Assembly (NCBI RefSeq): GCF_910589235.1
Contig: NC_060979.1
Location: 620,001-684,000 of the forward strand
Direction: 5' to 3'
Length of the DNA stretch: 64,000 nt
Source of the DNA: Vespa crabro
Lineage: Eukaryota; Arthropoda; Insecta; Hymenoptera; Vespidae
Notes under the pieces: model-generated
The model's database searches: none
What the model saw: only the letters and a program-made list of their open reading frames with translations
What the model was told of the DNA's origin: nothing
Shown: in pieces, positions 10,763 to 20,879 of the stretch
Layout: every line of letters starts with the position of its first letter
Numbering within the stretch: the first letter of the stretch is position 1
Position numbers and translations under genes: made by a program

Positions 10763-11320
10763 TTATATATCTGATATTTTGTTTTTGCTTGTTTCGAATG
10801 CTTGTAATTCCAGAGTAGGCACCACAATATCTTGATCCTCATTGGTAGTGATTATCCTCCTGAAATAAGCCCAACCTTGGTGGTTTTTAAATATAGCTTT
10901 CCCCATGTATATGCCTTCCAAAGATTCTACCCGCGTAATGTAGCCATCGTTAATTTCAAAAATTTTGATTCTGCAATGAAATATTGCACTCGTCCTTGCC
11001 GGCACGCGCTCCAATTGTCTGTCTGTGAACGGCACTTCTTTATTTGCGACCCTCATAAACTGCTGGGTATAACTTACGTCAGCGGCAACCGATTTCAAGA
11101 ATTCACTTATCATGATATTATATTGTTCGATCTGGAAATTTGACGCCACCATGTAAAACCGCACTTCTTTCCCAAATAGGTGGACTACCAACGAACCCTC
11201 CGTTTGAATATGGACGTCCGTAATACCACATACCTTTATTGCGTCAATATCGTAGATCTCTAAGTTCGATTCGACAGCACTCTCCTTGATATTATTAACT
11301 TCCGTGCCGGCGCAGTTAAG
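10763..11320 (-). pseudogene. pol: Protease and post-protease linker of copy A
   Basis: A long open stretch (frame 11377-10763) enters family 1 sequence at about 11320. There EVNNIKE corresponds to the DVNIIKE that follows the protease DTG in copy B. The DTG itself is replaced by unrelated residues at the junction with the LINE. The rest (VHIQTEGSLVVHLFGKEVRFYMV, VPARTSAIFHCRIKI, ESLEGIYMGKA) is the protease C-terminal region and linker. This copy preserves the linker that copy B has deleted. The first codons of the open frame belong to the neighbouring LINE, so they are not part of the protein. Confidence 0.65.
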
Positions 11321-11378
11321 AGAGTAGCCACAAGCCCGCCTCTGCTGCTTGAGGAAAGCCTCAAAAGACCGAGGCAAG

Positions 11379-11706
11379 AGGCGTCGACGACCAAAGCCAC
11401 CAAGTGGATGGTTGTCGTCAAGAAGAAAAAAAATAAGGAAAAACCGATGAAGAAGACGACGAAACCCCCACCGCAGGAGAAAAAAAAGCCGAGCAAATCG
11501 GAAAGAAGGCTGAGAAGAGAACGAACCCGGATGCGATCCTCCTGAAATCTGCGCAAAGCAAAACTTACGCAGACGTAGTTGAAGCCATCCACCAGCGCAA
11601 CAAGACCAGCGTGGCAGGGGTAGACGTTAGATCGCTCCGGCAGACCAGAACGGGAGGGATTCTCCTCGAATTCAAGAGGACCACTGCGAAGATCCGTGCC
11701 TCGTAG
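11379..11706 (+). pseudogene. R1-type ORF1 C-terminal fragment
   Basis: A lysine-rich frame (KKKKNKEKPMKKTTKPPPQ) shifts near 11520 into a second open stretch that reads SKTYADVVEAIHQ and TRTGGILLEFKRT, ending at a TAG near 11706. The basic linker followed by TYADV and a GGILLE strand matches R1 ORF1, an RNA-binding protein that packages the element RNA. The zinc knuckles expected further on are absent. One frameshift is visible. Confidence 0.65.
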
Positions 11707-11729
11707 AATACTTGAGGTAAGAAGTAGGA

Positions 11730-12290
11730 GACAGGAGAAAAAGAAGTCGATATTGTTCTAATCAGCGAACAGTACCAGGACAGGGCGGGTGTAGGATAGT
11801 ACGCTGACGAATTGGGCACTGCAGCCATCTGGATCCCAGATCCCCGACAGATACATGTGTCGGATCAAGAATCCGGACGCGGATACGTTTGGATGAGACA
11901 TGACTCGACAACTTATGTTAGCGTACATCTCACTCCGAACGACCGGATAGACGACTGCCAGAGCAAGCCGGACGATTTGGAAGACGCGCTGCAGGAAATG
12001 CAAGGGAACCTCATTGTGGCCGGAGACCTCAATGTCAAAGCTCTTGAATGGGGGGGGAAGCCAGGCCGGACACCAGAGGAAGAAATTTTGGAGGTGGTGT
12101 CGAGACTGGAGCTAGCAGTGCTCAACACAGGCTCGACATCAACTTTCCGAAGTCCTGGCGATAGAGTCCTACGACTCGCGTAGAGAGACGAGCCCGGACG
12201 TCTCTCTAGCCAACGAACACCTTGTGACATGAGTCGCAGGCAGGCGGGTGATCGAAGATTACCGGGAGCGATCACCAGTACATCCTATTC
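11730..12290 (+). pseudogene. R1-type endonuclease domain, broken
   Basis: Part of ORF2. The frame shows ISEQYQD (the glutamate box), AAIWIPD, GRGYVWMR, VHLTPNDRIDD and LIVAGDLNVKALEWG, then STSTFRSPGDR. These are the ordered motifs of the EEP nuclease that nicks target DNA for R1-type elements. Catalytic glutamate and aspartate are visible. A TAG precedes ADELGTAAIW and another stop follows RVLRLA at 12181-12183, so the protein is cut. The region 12290-12860 continues ORF2 in shifting frames, including WNKLGLDIDQNPWGLGY. Confidence 0.8.
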
Positions 12291-12860
12291 GATGTACACG
12301 ATTGGAGACCAGCCGTGACAAATGCAGCGTGACCCCGCTGTGGAGGAACATCGCAAAAATGGATCGAGAGAGGCAGTCTTCAGCCATAGATGAAGATTGG
12401 AGATACCATCAAATTGCACTCACGAGTCAATCGCCAACTGTACAAGCCAGGATGATGACCGCAGCAACTGTGCAGCTCATCTAAAAGGCTTGCGCGATAT
12501 CGGTGCCAAAATATGAGTACGAAACGGCAGAGGCGTCCTGCATACTGGTGAATGAACGAGATTGCAGATCTTCGCAAGAAGTGCTTAAGGCTTCGCTGGT
12601 TAGCACAACGAGCGAAGAGACGCGATCTCGACGGTGCCCCCATGGCCGCAGAGTAACAAGCAGCCAAAAAATTACTGAAGAGGAACATCAAGGTCAGCCA
12701 ACGACGGTGCTGGAATAAGTTGGGCCTAGATATCGACCAGAATCCGTGGGGATTAGGGTACCAGATCGTCACTCGCAAGTTGGGGACTTAAACACAAGGA
12801 ATCTCTCAGGACGCGAGGACCCTGGAGAACATCGTTCATACCCTATTCACCTCACAGCCG

Positions 12861-13668
12861 ATGAGAGAGATTGGCTCGTCTGCGTTTGGCAGTCCCGAAG
12901 CGCCACAGTTTACGGAGGGGGAGCTACTCAGGGCCGCATCTTCCGTGCGGTACAAGAAAGCTGCAGGTCCAGACGGCCTTCCAACGGAAGAAATGAAAGT
13001 CATCGCGCAGAGTCACCCTGAGCTCTTGCTAAACATGTATAACATGTCCCTCAAGGAGGGCATCTTCTCCGCCCCGTGGAAGAAAGCGAGACTTGTGCTA
13101 ATAAGCAAGGGCAAGGGTTCAGTGGATGCCGCTTCGTCATACATGCCTTTATGTATGCTCGATACGGATGGCAAGCTCCTGGAGAAGCTGCTTAGGCCAC
13201 TGCTGCACGTGGCCGTGAGAGCAGCCCACCAGTATGGATTTCGATCCAGCCTCTCCCCCATCCACGCAGTCAAGGAGGTTGTCATGTCTGCTAAAATGAC
13301 GGAGCGCGGGAATCATTTATCTCGCCCTTTGTGTCTGCTGGCCACCTTAGACGTGAGAAATGCCTTCAACTCAGTTAGGTGGGACTTGGCAATGGAAGCC
13401 CTCGAACGTAATTTCAGTGTCCCAGAGTACCTACACCGAATAAAACTTGGAGACTACCTGAACGAGCGCTTCCTAGAGTACAGTACAGGCGATGGGCCGA
13501 GATGCATGGAGTTGACATCCGGGGCAACCCAGGTCTCCATACTGGGACCGGATATCTGGAATATCTTCTACGACGGTATCCTACGTATGGCAGTCCCTGA
13601 GGTGGCTTTCATGGTGGGGTATGTAGATGACATTGCAGCTTTCATAATTGCAAGAGACACGGAGGAGG
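12861..13668 (+). pseudogene. R1-type reverse transcriptase, 3'-truncated
   Basis: An open frame of about 270 codons carries ordered LINE reverse transcriptase motifs: KKAAGPDGLPTEEMK, WKKARLVLISKGKG, RPLCMLD-like block, HQYGFRSSLSPIHAV, LATLDVRNAFNSVRW, GATQVSILGPDIWN and the catalytic FMVGYVDDIAAF. The Y-V-D-D box is intact. The frame remains open to 13721, but the LINE similarity ends near 13668 (ARDTEEA), about 20 residues after the box, so thumb and C-terminal domains are missing. It is one of the longer uninterrupted frames in the window, yet it is truncated at both ends and cannot be a working protein. Confidence 0.85.
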
Positions 13669-16640
13669 CACCTTTAAATAAGAGAATAAAAACACATGTA
13701 CCTTACAGCTGCTCTATGTAAACTGATTTGAATTATTCCTCTTTGTCACCTCTCCTTCATAGTTTATTACTTTTCTTTATGCTTTTATCAGTTTAAGCTT
13801 TCCCTTCTTCTCTGAGAATATGAATGTTTTTTTCTCCTATCTACCTACATATGTGCGTTTGTATTCTAAGTATATTCAGATAAATAATTCAGTGAAGAAT
13901 ATAAAAATATATAGTATGTTTAGATCTTATATTATATAGAAATGTTCCGGAATCAGCAGTCAATATTATATTTTGATATATGTAATTAATATTATTTTTA
14001 ATATCGTAATAACGATTCATATACGTAAATATATTTTAATAATGTTTTCAATATTTACAGTATATAAAATAATATATATAAAATTATGTAAACATAAAGT
14101 GTATATATATATAATTATTTTGCAATTCAAAAATTATGTAAATACGATAAAATAATCGTGCAAAGTAAGACGGAAGATCAACTTTGGAAGATCAAGAGTA
14201 GAGAAATCGCTCATAGGTGGATGAGACGAGTGAGTTGTAGTCATTTTGAGAAAATTTTCTTTATCATCGTGTGTTTCTTCGTTCACTAAAGGAAAATACC
14301 GTGTATGAATTAGAAGACCAAAATTATAGACGAAAATGTAAGAAAGATAAAAACTAATCGAACTTTCGATATTTTCTTTGCTAAACAAATTCTCGTTTAT
14401 TTCCTAATTTAACAGATGAAAGAACAACTTTGAAAGAATCGATCAATATGAAACGTCTACCTCTTATTTTTCACTTCCATCTTGTTCTGTTTTCTTTTAT
14501 TGTAAATAGCACTACTGCTAGAAGTGTCTTATAGGATCACCATTAGGAAAAACGCATTGTTTAGTTATAGAAATTTTTGAAATTCTCTATTTGAAATTCT
14601 TTACGAATCTTAACATTTTATAAATATATGTATATATTTTTTATTGTAACAATCATCTTTCATTTCTTTCTACTTTCTTTTTATGAGGCATGACAATCGG
14701 TCTTTTGTGATAATAATGAAGAGAAGTACTTGAAAGTGTAAACGAAAGGAGCTTTTAATTCTTTGCTTAAAATTAGTTCTTCGAATTTCAAATCTTTCGA
14801 TTGACGTAATAATAGGAATATTTGTGGGATATACTATAGATTGATTGAAAACTTTCGAGAAACATAACGTCATGATTTATTTATAATTGGATAGTTTATT
14901 TATAATTGAATTATATTGGATAATTTATTTACAATTGGATACGCGTCCACCAAGCGCTATATTTATGTCGTATTTAGCTTAGTTCGATGCGATCGATCAA
15001 TTTTACTTTGTTTCTTTTCATTCCTTGTCTTCATGTAGAGAGCTCTGAGGATTAAGATGAATTTTTTGTTAGTACGATCGTCAGTCTTCATAAGTAGGAG
15101 GAAAGTATTAACAATTAACAATTTATTTATTGTCCTAGGTATAATTATGTATTTATTATGAGTAAGAGGTATACGCAAATTTATGTTATATACTTTTTTA
15201 GTTGATCCTCATTGCCGGTGTCAGCAAAGCATTTGGATTCATGTATTCTGACGTATTTTTCGTCGAAGCTTCGTCTTTCTCATAATTACAGGTAAATGTG
15301 ACATTCTTTTTATTTAAATTGAAGATTCTTTTAATACACTAATCGACAATCGAATATTAGCTTTCTACGGTTCGCAAGTCTAAAGAATGTTGAGTAGGAG
15401 GAATGTACGGGAAAATAAAATTGATACATAGTTGTGTCCATTAAAGGCTATTGCATTATACTTTTTTCTTGAATTTTCTTACCTTATTTCCGCAATGTGT
15501 ATGTTCTTTGATGGTAAGTATAATAATTTGTAATTTTATTATTTGTACTATATATGATGTCTGATTGTCGTATATATTCAATGTATGTAGGTGTATTTAC
15601 ATTACATCTAATACCCATTAGCCATACATGCATATATACAATTATACACTTATAAAAGATGCCCATATGCATGCAGATATTATATGTATTCACATACATA
15701 TAATATTATTTTAATTAATGAAATTCTTTCATTTTACAGGTTATTGTACATAAAAATGTAGGAATCGATCAAGATCATCATGCAAAACGGTGAATATTCT
15801 ATTTTGTTGTTATTTGTATTACGTATAAACATAGTAATTAGATCAGTACGCTAGTAACATATTCAATGAATAAAGATTATGCGGAACAAATGAGATAGAA
15901 AAGAGCGAACTTTGAATTGAAAAATCGAAAATCGTTTGCGTAGTTTCCGAACATAAAGAACTATTAAAGTAATGAAACAATATTCTTATTTCTTTTTTTC
16001 TTATTTTCATTACTGAATACATAAATAAATTATATTATATTTCAATATATACTCAATTTGGCTTATATAATAAATAATACTAATGAAAAATAAATTAAAA
16101 TTAATAAAATACAGAATAACATTAACATGGTTATAATACGAAAAAATTACTACTCACCGATGCAATAGTAGTATATTGCAAACAAGAACGTGTTACTCTG
16201 AGAGAAGGACACCTTCATCTTGTTTCTGTATAACCTAAACAGCGATTTCTGCTTTTAGTGCGCTCTCGCACGAAAATAAGTTTCCTAGAACACACCATCT
16301 AAATTAGAACAATATGTTCTAATACGAGGATCAACTTGAAATTTTTAATAACCGACTTTATTTGCTTCAGCTATGCCTATGCAGTTGTGTAAAGAAGGCC
16401 AAGAAGATTTTCTGATATTTTAAGCCAATTTTTCACAGCTCTTAGTTTTTAATATATGTAAACACGTTATATTTACACATATTATTTTCCTTATTTTCCA
16501 TCAATAGGGTCCGATTTCGTTGGAATCGAAGGAGATTTCACCTTTTTCTGTTTTTATGATACCTGTATATCCGTCAACAGTCTTAAAACAAAAAGGAATA
16601 TAATTAAAAATTACCAATCCGTTTAAAATGACACTTTATT
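13669..16640. other. AT-rich stretch without recognisable genes
   Basis: The stretch is strongly AT-rich, with short frames of 60-84 codons that look random (many N, K, I, Y, F). A small imperfect repeat of TTTATTTATAATTGGATA occurs at 14876-14942, and TA-rich runs occur at 13910-14120. I see no transposon domain, no LTR match and no RNA gene. The last few hundred bases (about 16500-16640) may be leader or LTR of copy D. Confidence 0.5.
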
Positions 16641-16768
16641 CTGATAATCTGACTTTTTTGGTACCAGCGGTGGGATACAAAAGCCTCCTAAAATAACTTT
16701 TATCCCAATTACCTTTTCGGTACATTTTACTATTTTTATTATTTACATTTTAATTTAATTACATAAGA

Positions 16769-17074
16769 ATGACTAAAACGCAGAAATCCTCTGCCGTTGC
16801 TAAAGCTATTTTCACTGAGAAAGAGCTTAAGCTAAACGAGGAAAAACTAGATGTGCGCGAGGCTCGAATACACATCTGTTTGGAAGAAAATACCACTTTA
16901 AAACAAAGATTGAAATGTTTTGAAAAAAAAATAAAAGAACGAGAAACTGAATCAAAAAATCAAAAAGCAGAAGTTCGGGACCGTATAAGTGCAGTAGTAA
17001 CACCTTTCCAATTCCTCATGGTGGTATTCTTGGAGCCGATTTCTTCAATGACTCTGCAGAAATCAATTTTATGA
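16769..17074 (+). pseudogene. gag: Gag N-terminus fused to protease tail, copy D
   Basis: The ATG at 16769 starts a charged coiled-coil segment (EKELKLNEEKLDVREARIHI, then LKQRLKCFEKKIKERE). This is the usual N-terminal feature of Gag in these families. Near 16995 the DNA passes abruptly into sequence that reads, in another frame, PHGGILGADFF, the C-terminal strand of a retroviral protease. Capsid, zinc knuckles and the DTG active site are therefore deleted. The frame ends at 17074 in shifted sequence. Confidence 0.7.
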
Positions 17075-17565
17075 GTAGAAACGTGTCCTGGAAGAATATA
17101 AAAATTCCATTTGTTACGCTAGATGAGAAAACGGTCGCGAGCAGAACATGCAATTCATTAAGAAAAAATGTCTCAAATACAAAAGTAAAGACGGGCTATG
17201 TTCCATTATTAAACTTAGGGGACGGCGTCTACGCTGGCGAAGCTATCGTTTCTAATGTCAATGGAGACGCACACATAAAGGTATTCAACACTAAGGAAGA
17301 AGAGGTAATAATTAAAATAACTACGGTTGAGGTAGAAGAATTTGAGATAATCAACGAAGCAAATAACTCCGCCTTAGGGCGCGACTTACACGCTTCCAAT
17401 GGCATAGTAAACGACTCATGCAGATATAATGAGGAAGAATATACGGAAAATCTAAACAAGAAATACTTTCCGATTATTCATTCATCTGTACAAAACCACC
17501 TCATGTTAAACGGTCTTGCAAAACCATCTCTAGCGAAGATGAAAATCGTTTTAATCGAATATTAG
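17071..17565 (+). pseudogene. pol: Post-protease linker of copy D Pol
   Basis: 164 open codons align with copy E 48327-48560 and copy F 63650-63900 (TGYVPLLNLGDGVYAGEAIV, then NTKEEEVIIKI). The segment lies between protease and reverse transcriptase and has no catalytic motif. The alignment frame is clear, but the end (VQNHLMLNGLAKPSLAK) drifts and stops at 17565. The apparent ATG is internal to the polyprotein. Confidence 0.65.
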
Positions 17566-17618
17566 AATGCATAAATCTAGAATCATTAAATAAAGAAGAA
17601 AGAGGAATAGCAGAACAG

Positions 17619-18480
17619 ATGATTAAAAACTCTCTGGACTTATTTCACCTGACAGGTGACAAAGTAACATACACACGTACAATCGAACATGCTATAGAAA
17701 CAGTAGATACGACACCAGTATCCGTACGGCAGTATCGATTTCCACCAATCCATAAAGAAGAAATCAATAGACAAATAAATGAATTAATAAAAAATGTGGT
17801 GATACGACCATCAGTGTCACTCTATAATTCTCCTTTATGGATCGTTCCAAAGAAAGCAGACTCGAACGATAACAAAAGTTGGAGACTTGTCATCGATTGT
17901 CGCATGTTAAATGAGAAAACTATTAAAGACAGCTATCCGCTGCTCAATATAATGGAAATTTTAGATCAGCTGGGCAGTGCCAAGTATTTTAGTACTTGGC
18001 ACCAAATTCAAATGGACAAGGATGATGGACAAAAAACTGCATTTTCTAATCTGTATGGGCACTATAAGTTCACTCGCATGCCCATCGGCTTAAAAACGCG
18101 CCGTCAGCTTTTCAAAGAATAATGAACTCCGTTCTTTCTGGGTTAAAAGGAAACGAATTATTTGTTTATCTAGATGACATAGTTATTTATTCGAGCTCTC
18201 TTAGTGAACACGTCGATAAATTCAAGAAACTTTCAGATAGGTTAAGAGAAGCGGGTCTCAAACTACAACCAGAGAAATGCAACTTTCTCCGAAAGGAAGT
18301 TGCGTACCTGGGTTATATAATAAGCGCATCAGGGGTAAAACCTGACCCCGGAAAAATCAGCGGTAAAAGAATTTCCGACCCCACGTACAGCGAAAAACAT
18401 CAAACAATTTCTTGGACTGGCAGGATACTATAGACGCTTTATACCGAACTTCTCCGCTATCAGCCAACCATTGACGAATT
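17619..18480 (+). pseudogene. pol: Reverse transcriptase of copy D, frameshifted
   Basis: Frame 17619-18122 carries YRFPPIHKEEINRQ, WIVPKKADSND, VIDCRMLNEKTI, LGSAKYFS and MPIGLK. A shift near 18105 leads into 18122-18433, which has the intact catalytic ELFVYLDDIVIYSSS and CNFLRKEVAYLGYII. A second shift follows near 18360, where PTYSEKHQTISW appears out of frame. The TFDLASGF block is reduced to STWH, so a few residues are lost. The domain order and length fit a Ty3/gypsy enzyme. Confidence 0.8.
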
Positions 18481-18499
18481 TGTAAAAAAAAGGACGTTT

Positions 18500-19040
18500 C
18501 ATTTGAGTGGGAGGAAAGCCATGATTACGCGTTAAGTCATTTGACAGATCTTTTATGCAACGAACCGCTCCTTCAATATCCTGACTTAATGAAATCTTTC
18601 ATAGTAACCATGGACGCATCGAATTTTGCCATAGGCGGAATTCTGCATCAGGGAGTAATTGGACAAGACCTGCCCATCGCTTATGGGTCACACTTATTGA
18701 ATCAGGCCGAACAGAATTATTCTACGATAGAAAAAGAATCTACTCGCTATTATTTATGCTGTCAATCATTTCCCTCCATATCTATACAGTAATCAATTCA
18801 GTCTAGTTACCGATCATAAACCTTTGGTTTGGCTAAACTCAGTAAAGGATCCAACGTCAAGGCTAATTCGATGGCGTCTTAAATTAGCAGAATATGACTG
18901 CAAAATCATTTATAAGGCAGGGAAAAGAAATGTAAACGCTGATGCATTATCTCGGAACTCGGTAGATTCGCGCAAGCAAATACTTCTAATAGTAGGGGTC
19001 AGCTCGAGTGACGAAGACCTACACGAACCGAGAAACTAGC
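18500..19040 (+). pseudogene. pol: RNase H of copy D, frameshifted
   Basis: Frame 18541-18792 holds LLQYPDLMKSFIVTMDASNFAIGGI, with the first catalytic aspartate and the substrate strand, and QAEQNYSTIEKES. A shift near 18750 leads into 18824-19039, with VWLNSVKDPTSRLIRW and NADALSRN. Together they cover the usual gypsy RNase H. The stretch then continues into the variable linker. Confidence 0.75.
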
Positions 19041-19132
19041 AAATTACTTCTCAGGGGTCCCATGGAAAACAAAACACTGACATTTCGGCGACACAAGACG
19101 AAATAATTCAAAAAACATTCGCCACACACGAC

Positions 19133-20675
19133 ATGACTAACGAAACACGAGACGATGATAGAAACGAAAGCGAAATAAGTAATGAGAAAGAGACGTACGA
19201 AAACATAGACAGTAACATTATAGAAATAAAAGACCGAGTCATAATGCATAATGAAAATATCGCATATTTTGTTAAAACAAACGGAACACCAGTCGACAAC
19301 GGAGCGAAAGAACTAGTTGACCATGGTAAGTTACCAGTTATTACAGACGTAACCCTTGGTAGGTTAAAAGTTACAAAGAAAGGTAGCAAAAAATATTTTA
19401 TAGCATTACCCGTCAAGGAGAGAATATCTCTTTCTATCCAGCTTGAAACACTAGACGAAGATTTACATTATCAACTCGACGCGGCCATTGAATTACAGTT
19501 AAAAACAATAGGAATAGCTAGAGGACCAGTGGGTGACATACCCTGGGCCGATGTAAAACATAAATTTCGTTCAATCTTTTCGGATAGACAAACAAAGATA
19601 ATCATATTGAAACATGAGATCGTGATACCGAAAGAGGTTGTACGAATCGAAATTATTCATGATAATCACACACCTCCTATTGGAGATCACAAAGGAGTAA
19701 CAAAGACGTACGCTAGAATTAAACAAAGATATTATTGGCCGAGATTAAAACAAGACATTCAGAAGTATATTCAAAATTGTTGCAGCTGTCAAACGAAGAA
19801 GCTCGTTAGACTGAAAATACATCAACCAATGACAATTACAGACACACTTGGAAGAGCATTTGACAAAATTTCCATGGACATTATGGGCCCGATTGCCCAC
19901 TACAAAATTAAGACATAATTACATACTTAAAATTCATGATCTATTAACGAAATATTCAGTCGCGATATCACTGCAACAAGTTTCTTCGGAGGTGTTCGCA
20001 GACGCTTTTATAATAAATATAATATGTAAATTTGGCTCACCTAAGGGTATTTTAACCGATTAAGGCGCTAGTTTCCTATCAGGTCTTATAAAAGCAATCG
20101 CACGAAAATTCAGAATAAATCAATACCAAACTAGTGCATATCATCCGCAATCAAATGAGTCAGTAGAAAGATCACATCACGTACTCACTGAATTTTTGAA
20201 GCACTTTATTAAAGATAACAATGACTGGGATCAATGGATAGACATAGCTACATTTTCTTACAACACTAGCGTACACGAGGGAATACAATACATCCCTTAT
20301 GAATTAGTTTACGGGAGGTTAGCGAAAACTCCTAATGAATCAACTTATAACGACTTTCAGAATGAAACGTATGCACATTATTTGGGAGAATTGAATGGAC
20401 AATTGAATAAATCCCAAGAAGCAGCACAGCAAAACTTGATCATGGCAAAGAATAAATCTAAAGTATATTATGACAAAAAACAGAGAATCGTTAATTTCAA
20501 GATAGGCGACTGCGTGTATCTCCTGAGAGGTGCAAATAAGTGAAACCTCGATGATAGATACGAAGGACCATATGAAATTGTAAGCGTCTTAAATAAATCT
20601 AATGTAAAAATACGCACTCCGACTGGAACTCGTATAATCCATGCAAATCGACTAATGGTCGATAAATCAGAATAA
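19133..20675 (+). pseudogene. pol: Integrase of copy D, broken
   Basis: The linker and HHCC domain are open at 19133-19918 (261 codons), with NHTPPIGDHKGVTKTY, RYYWPRLKQDIQ and CCSCQTKKLVR. The core begins with the catalytic aspartate in MDIMGP and then shifts frame near 19905. The frame 19848-20063 reaches the second aspartate in GILTD, followed at once by a stop where copy E has glutamine. The glutamate region ESVERSHHVL and the C-terminal tail (VYYDKKQRIVNFKIGDCVYLL) follow at 20100-20543. The three acidic residues are still encoded, but in a broken frame. Confidence 0.8.
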
Positions 20676-20691
20676 AAGGTCGATAAGTCAC

Positions 20692-20764
20692 CGTCATGAA
20701 AACCTACATTACCGATTTATGGCATTGTTAAGCGCAACATGGCGCAAGAGTCGCTTCCATGACG
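20692..20764 (+). promoter_or_regulatory. Conserved stem-loop between pol and env, copy D
   Basis: The 5' arm CGTCATG (20692-20698) pairs with CATGACG (20758-20764), followed inward by one A-C mismatch and two more A-T pairs. A second hairpin (GCGC at 20732-20735 with GCGC at 20742-20745, loop AACATG) sits inside. Copy E has the same architecture at 51895-51973, with one compensatory pair change. The region has stops in its frames, lies after the end of pol and before the env ATG, and is not coding. Function is unknown. Confidence 0.55.
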
Positions 20765-20879
20765 ACGGCCACTAAGGAAGATCCCCCACCATTATGTTAA
20801 ATTTTAGATATAAGCAGCATGGGACTAGCTCCGTGCATCATTCACTCGTCGACGATCAGACCATTCAATAATAAACAAT

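Larger units (their letters stand above)
11325..13668 (+). mobile_element. R1-clade LINE fragment
   Basis: On the plus strand are the end of an ORF1, an apurinic-like endonuclease and a reverse transcriptase, in the order and with the motifs of R1-type non-LTR retrotransposons. The fragment begins inside ORF1 at the junction with gypsy copy A. It stops just after the catalytic box region of the reverse transcriptase, so the C-terminal domain and 3' end are missing. Loss of the 3' end is not the usual outcome of LINE insertion and implies a later deletion or rearrangement. Confidence 0.85.

Noticed and set aside
11260..11592. 110-codon minus-strand frame rich in F, L and S
   Set aside because: It is the antisense of the lysine-rich LINE ORF1; poly-lysine codons read backwards give phenylalanine and leucine.
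13973..14155. 60-codon frame of isoleucine, tyrosine and lysine
   Set aside because: The composition is that of random AT-rich DNA; no homology or context.
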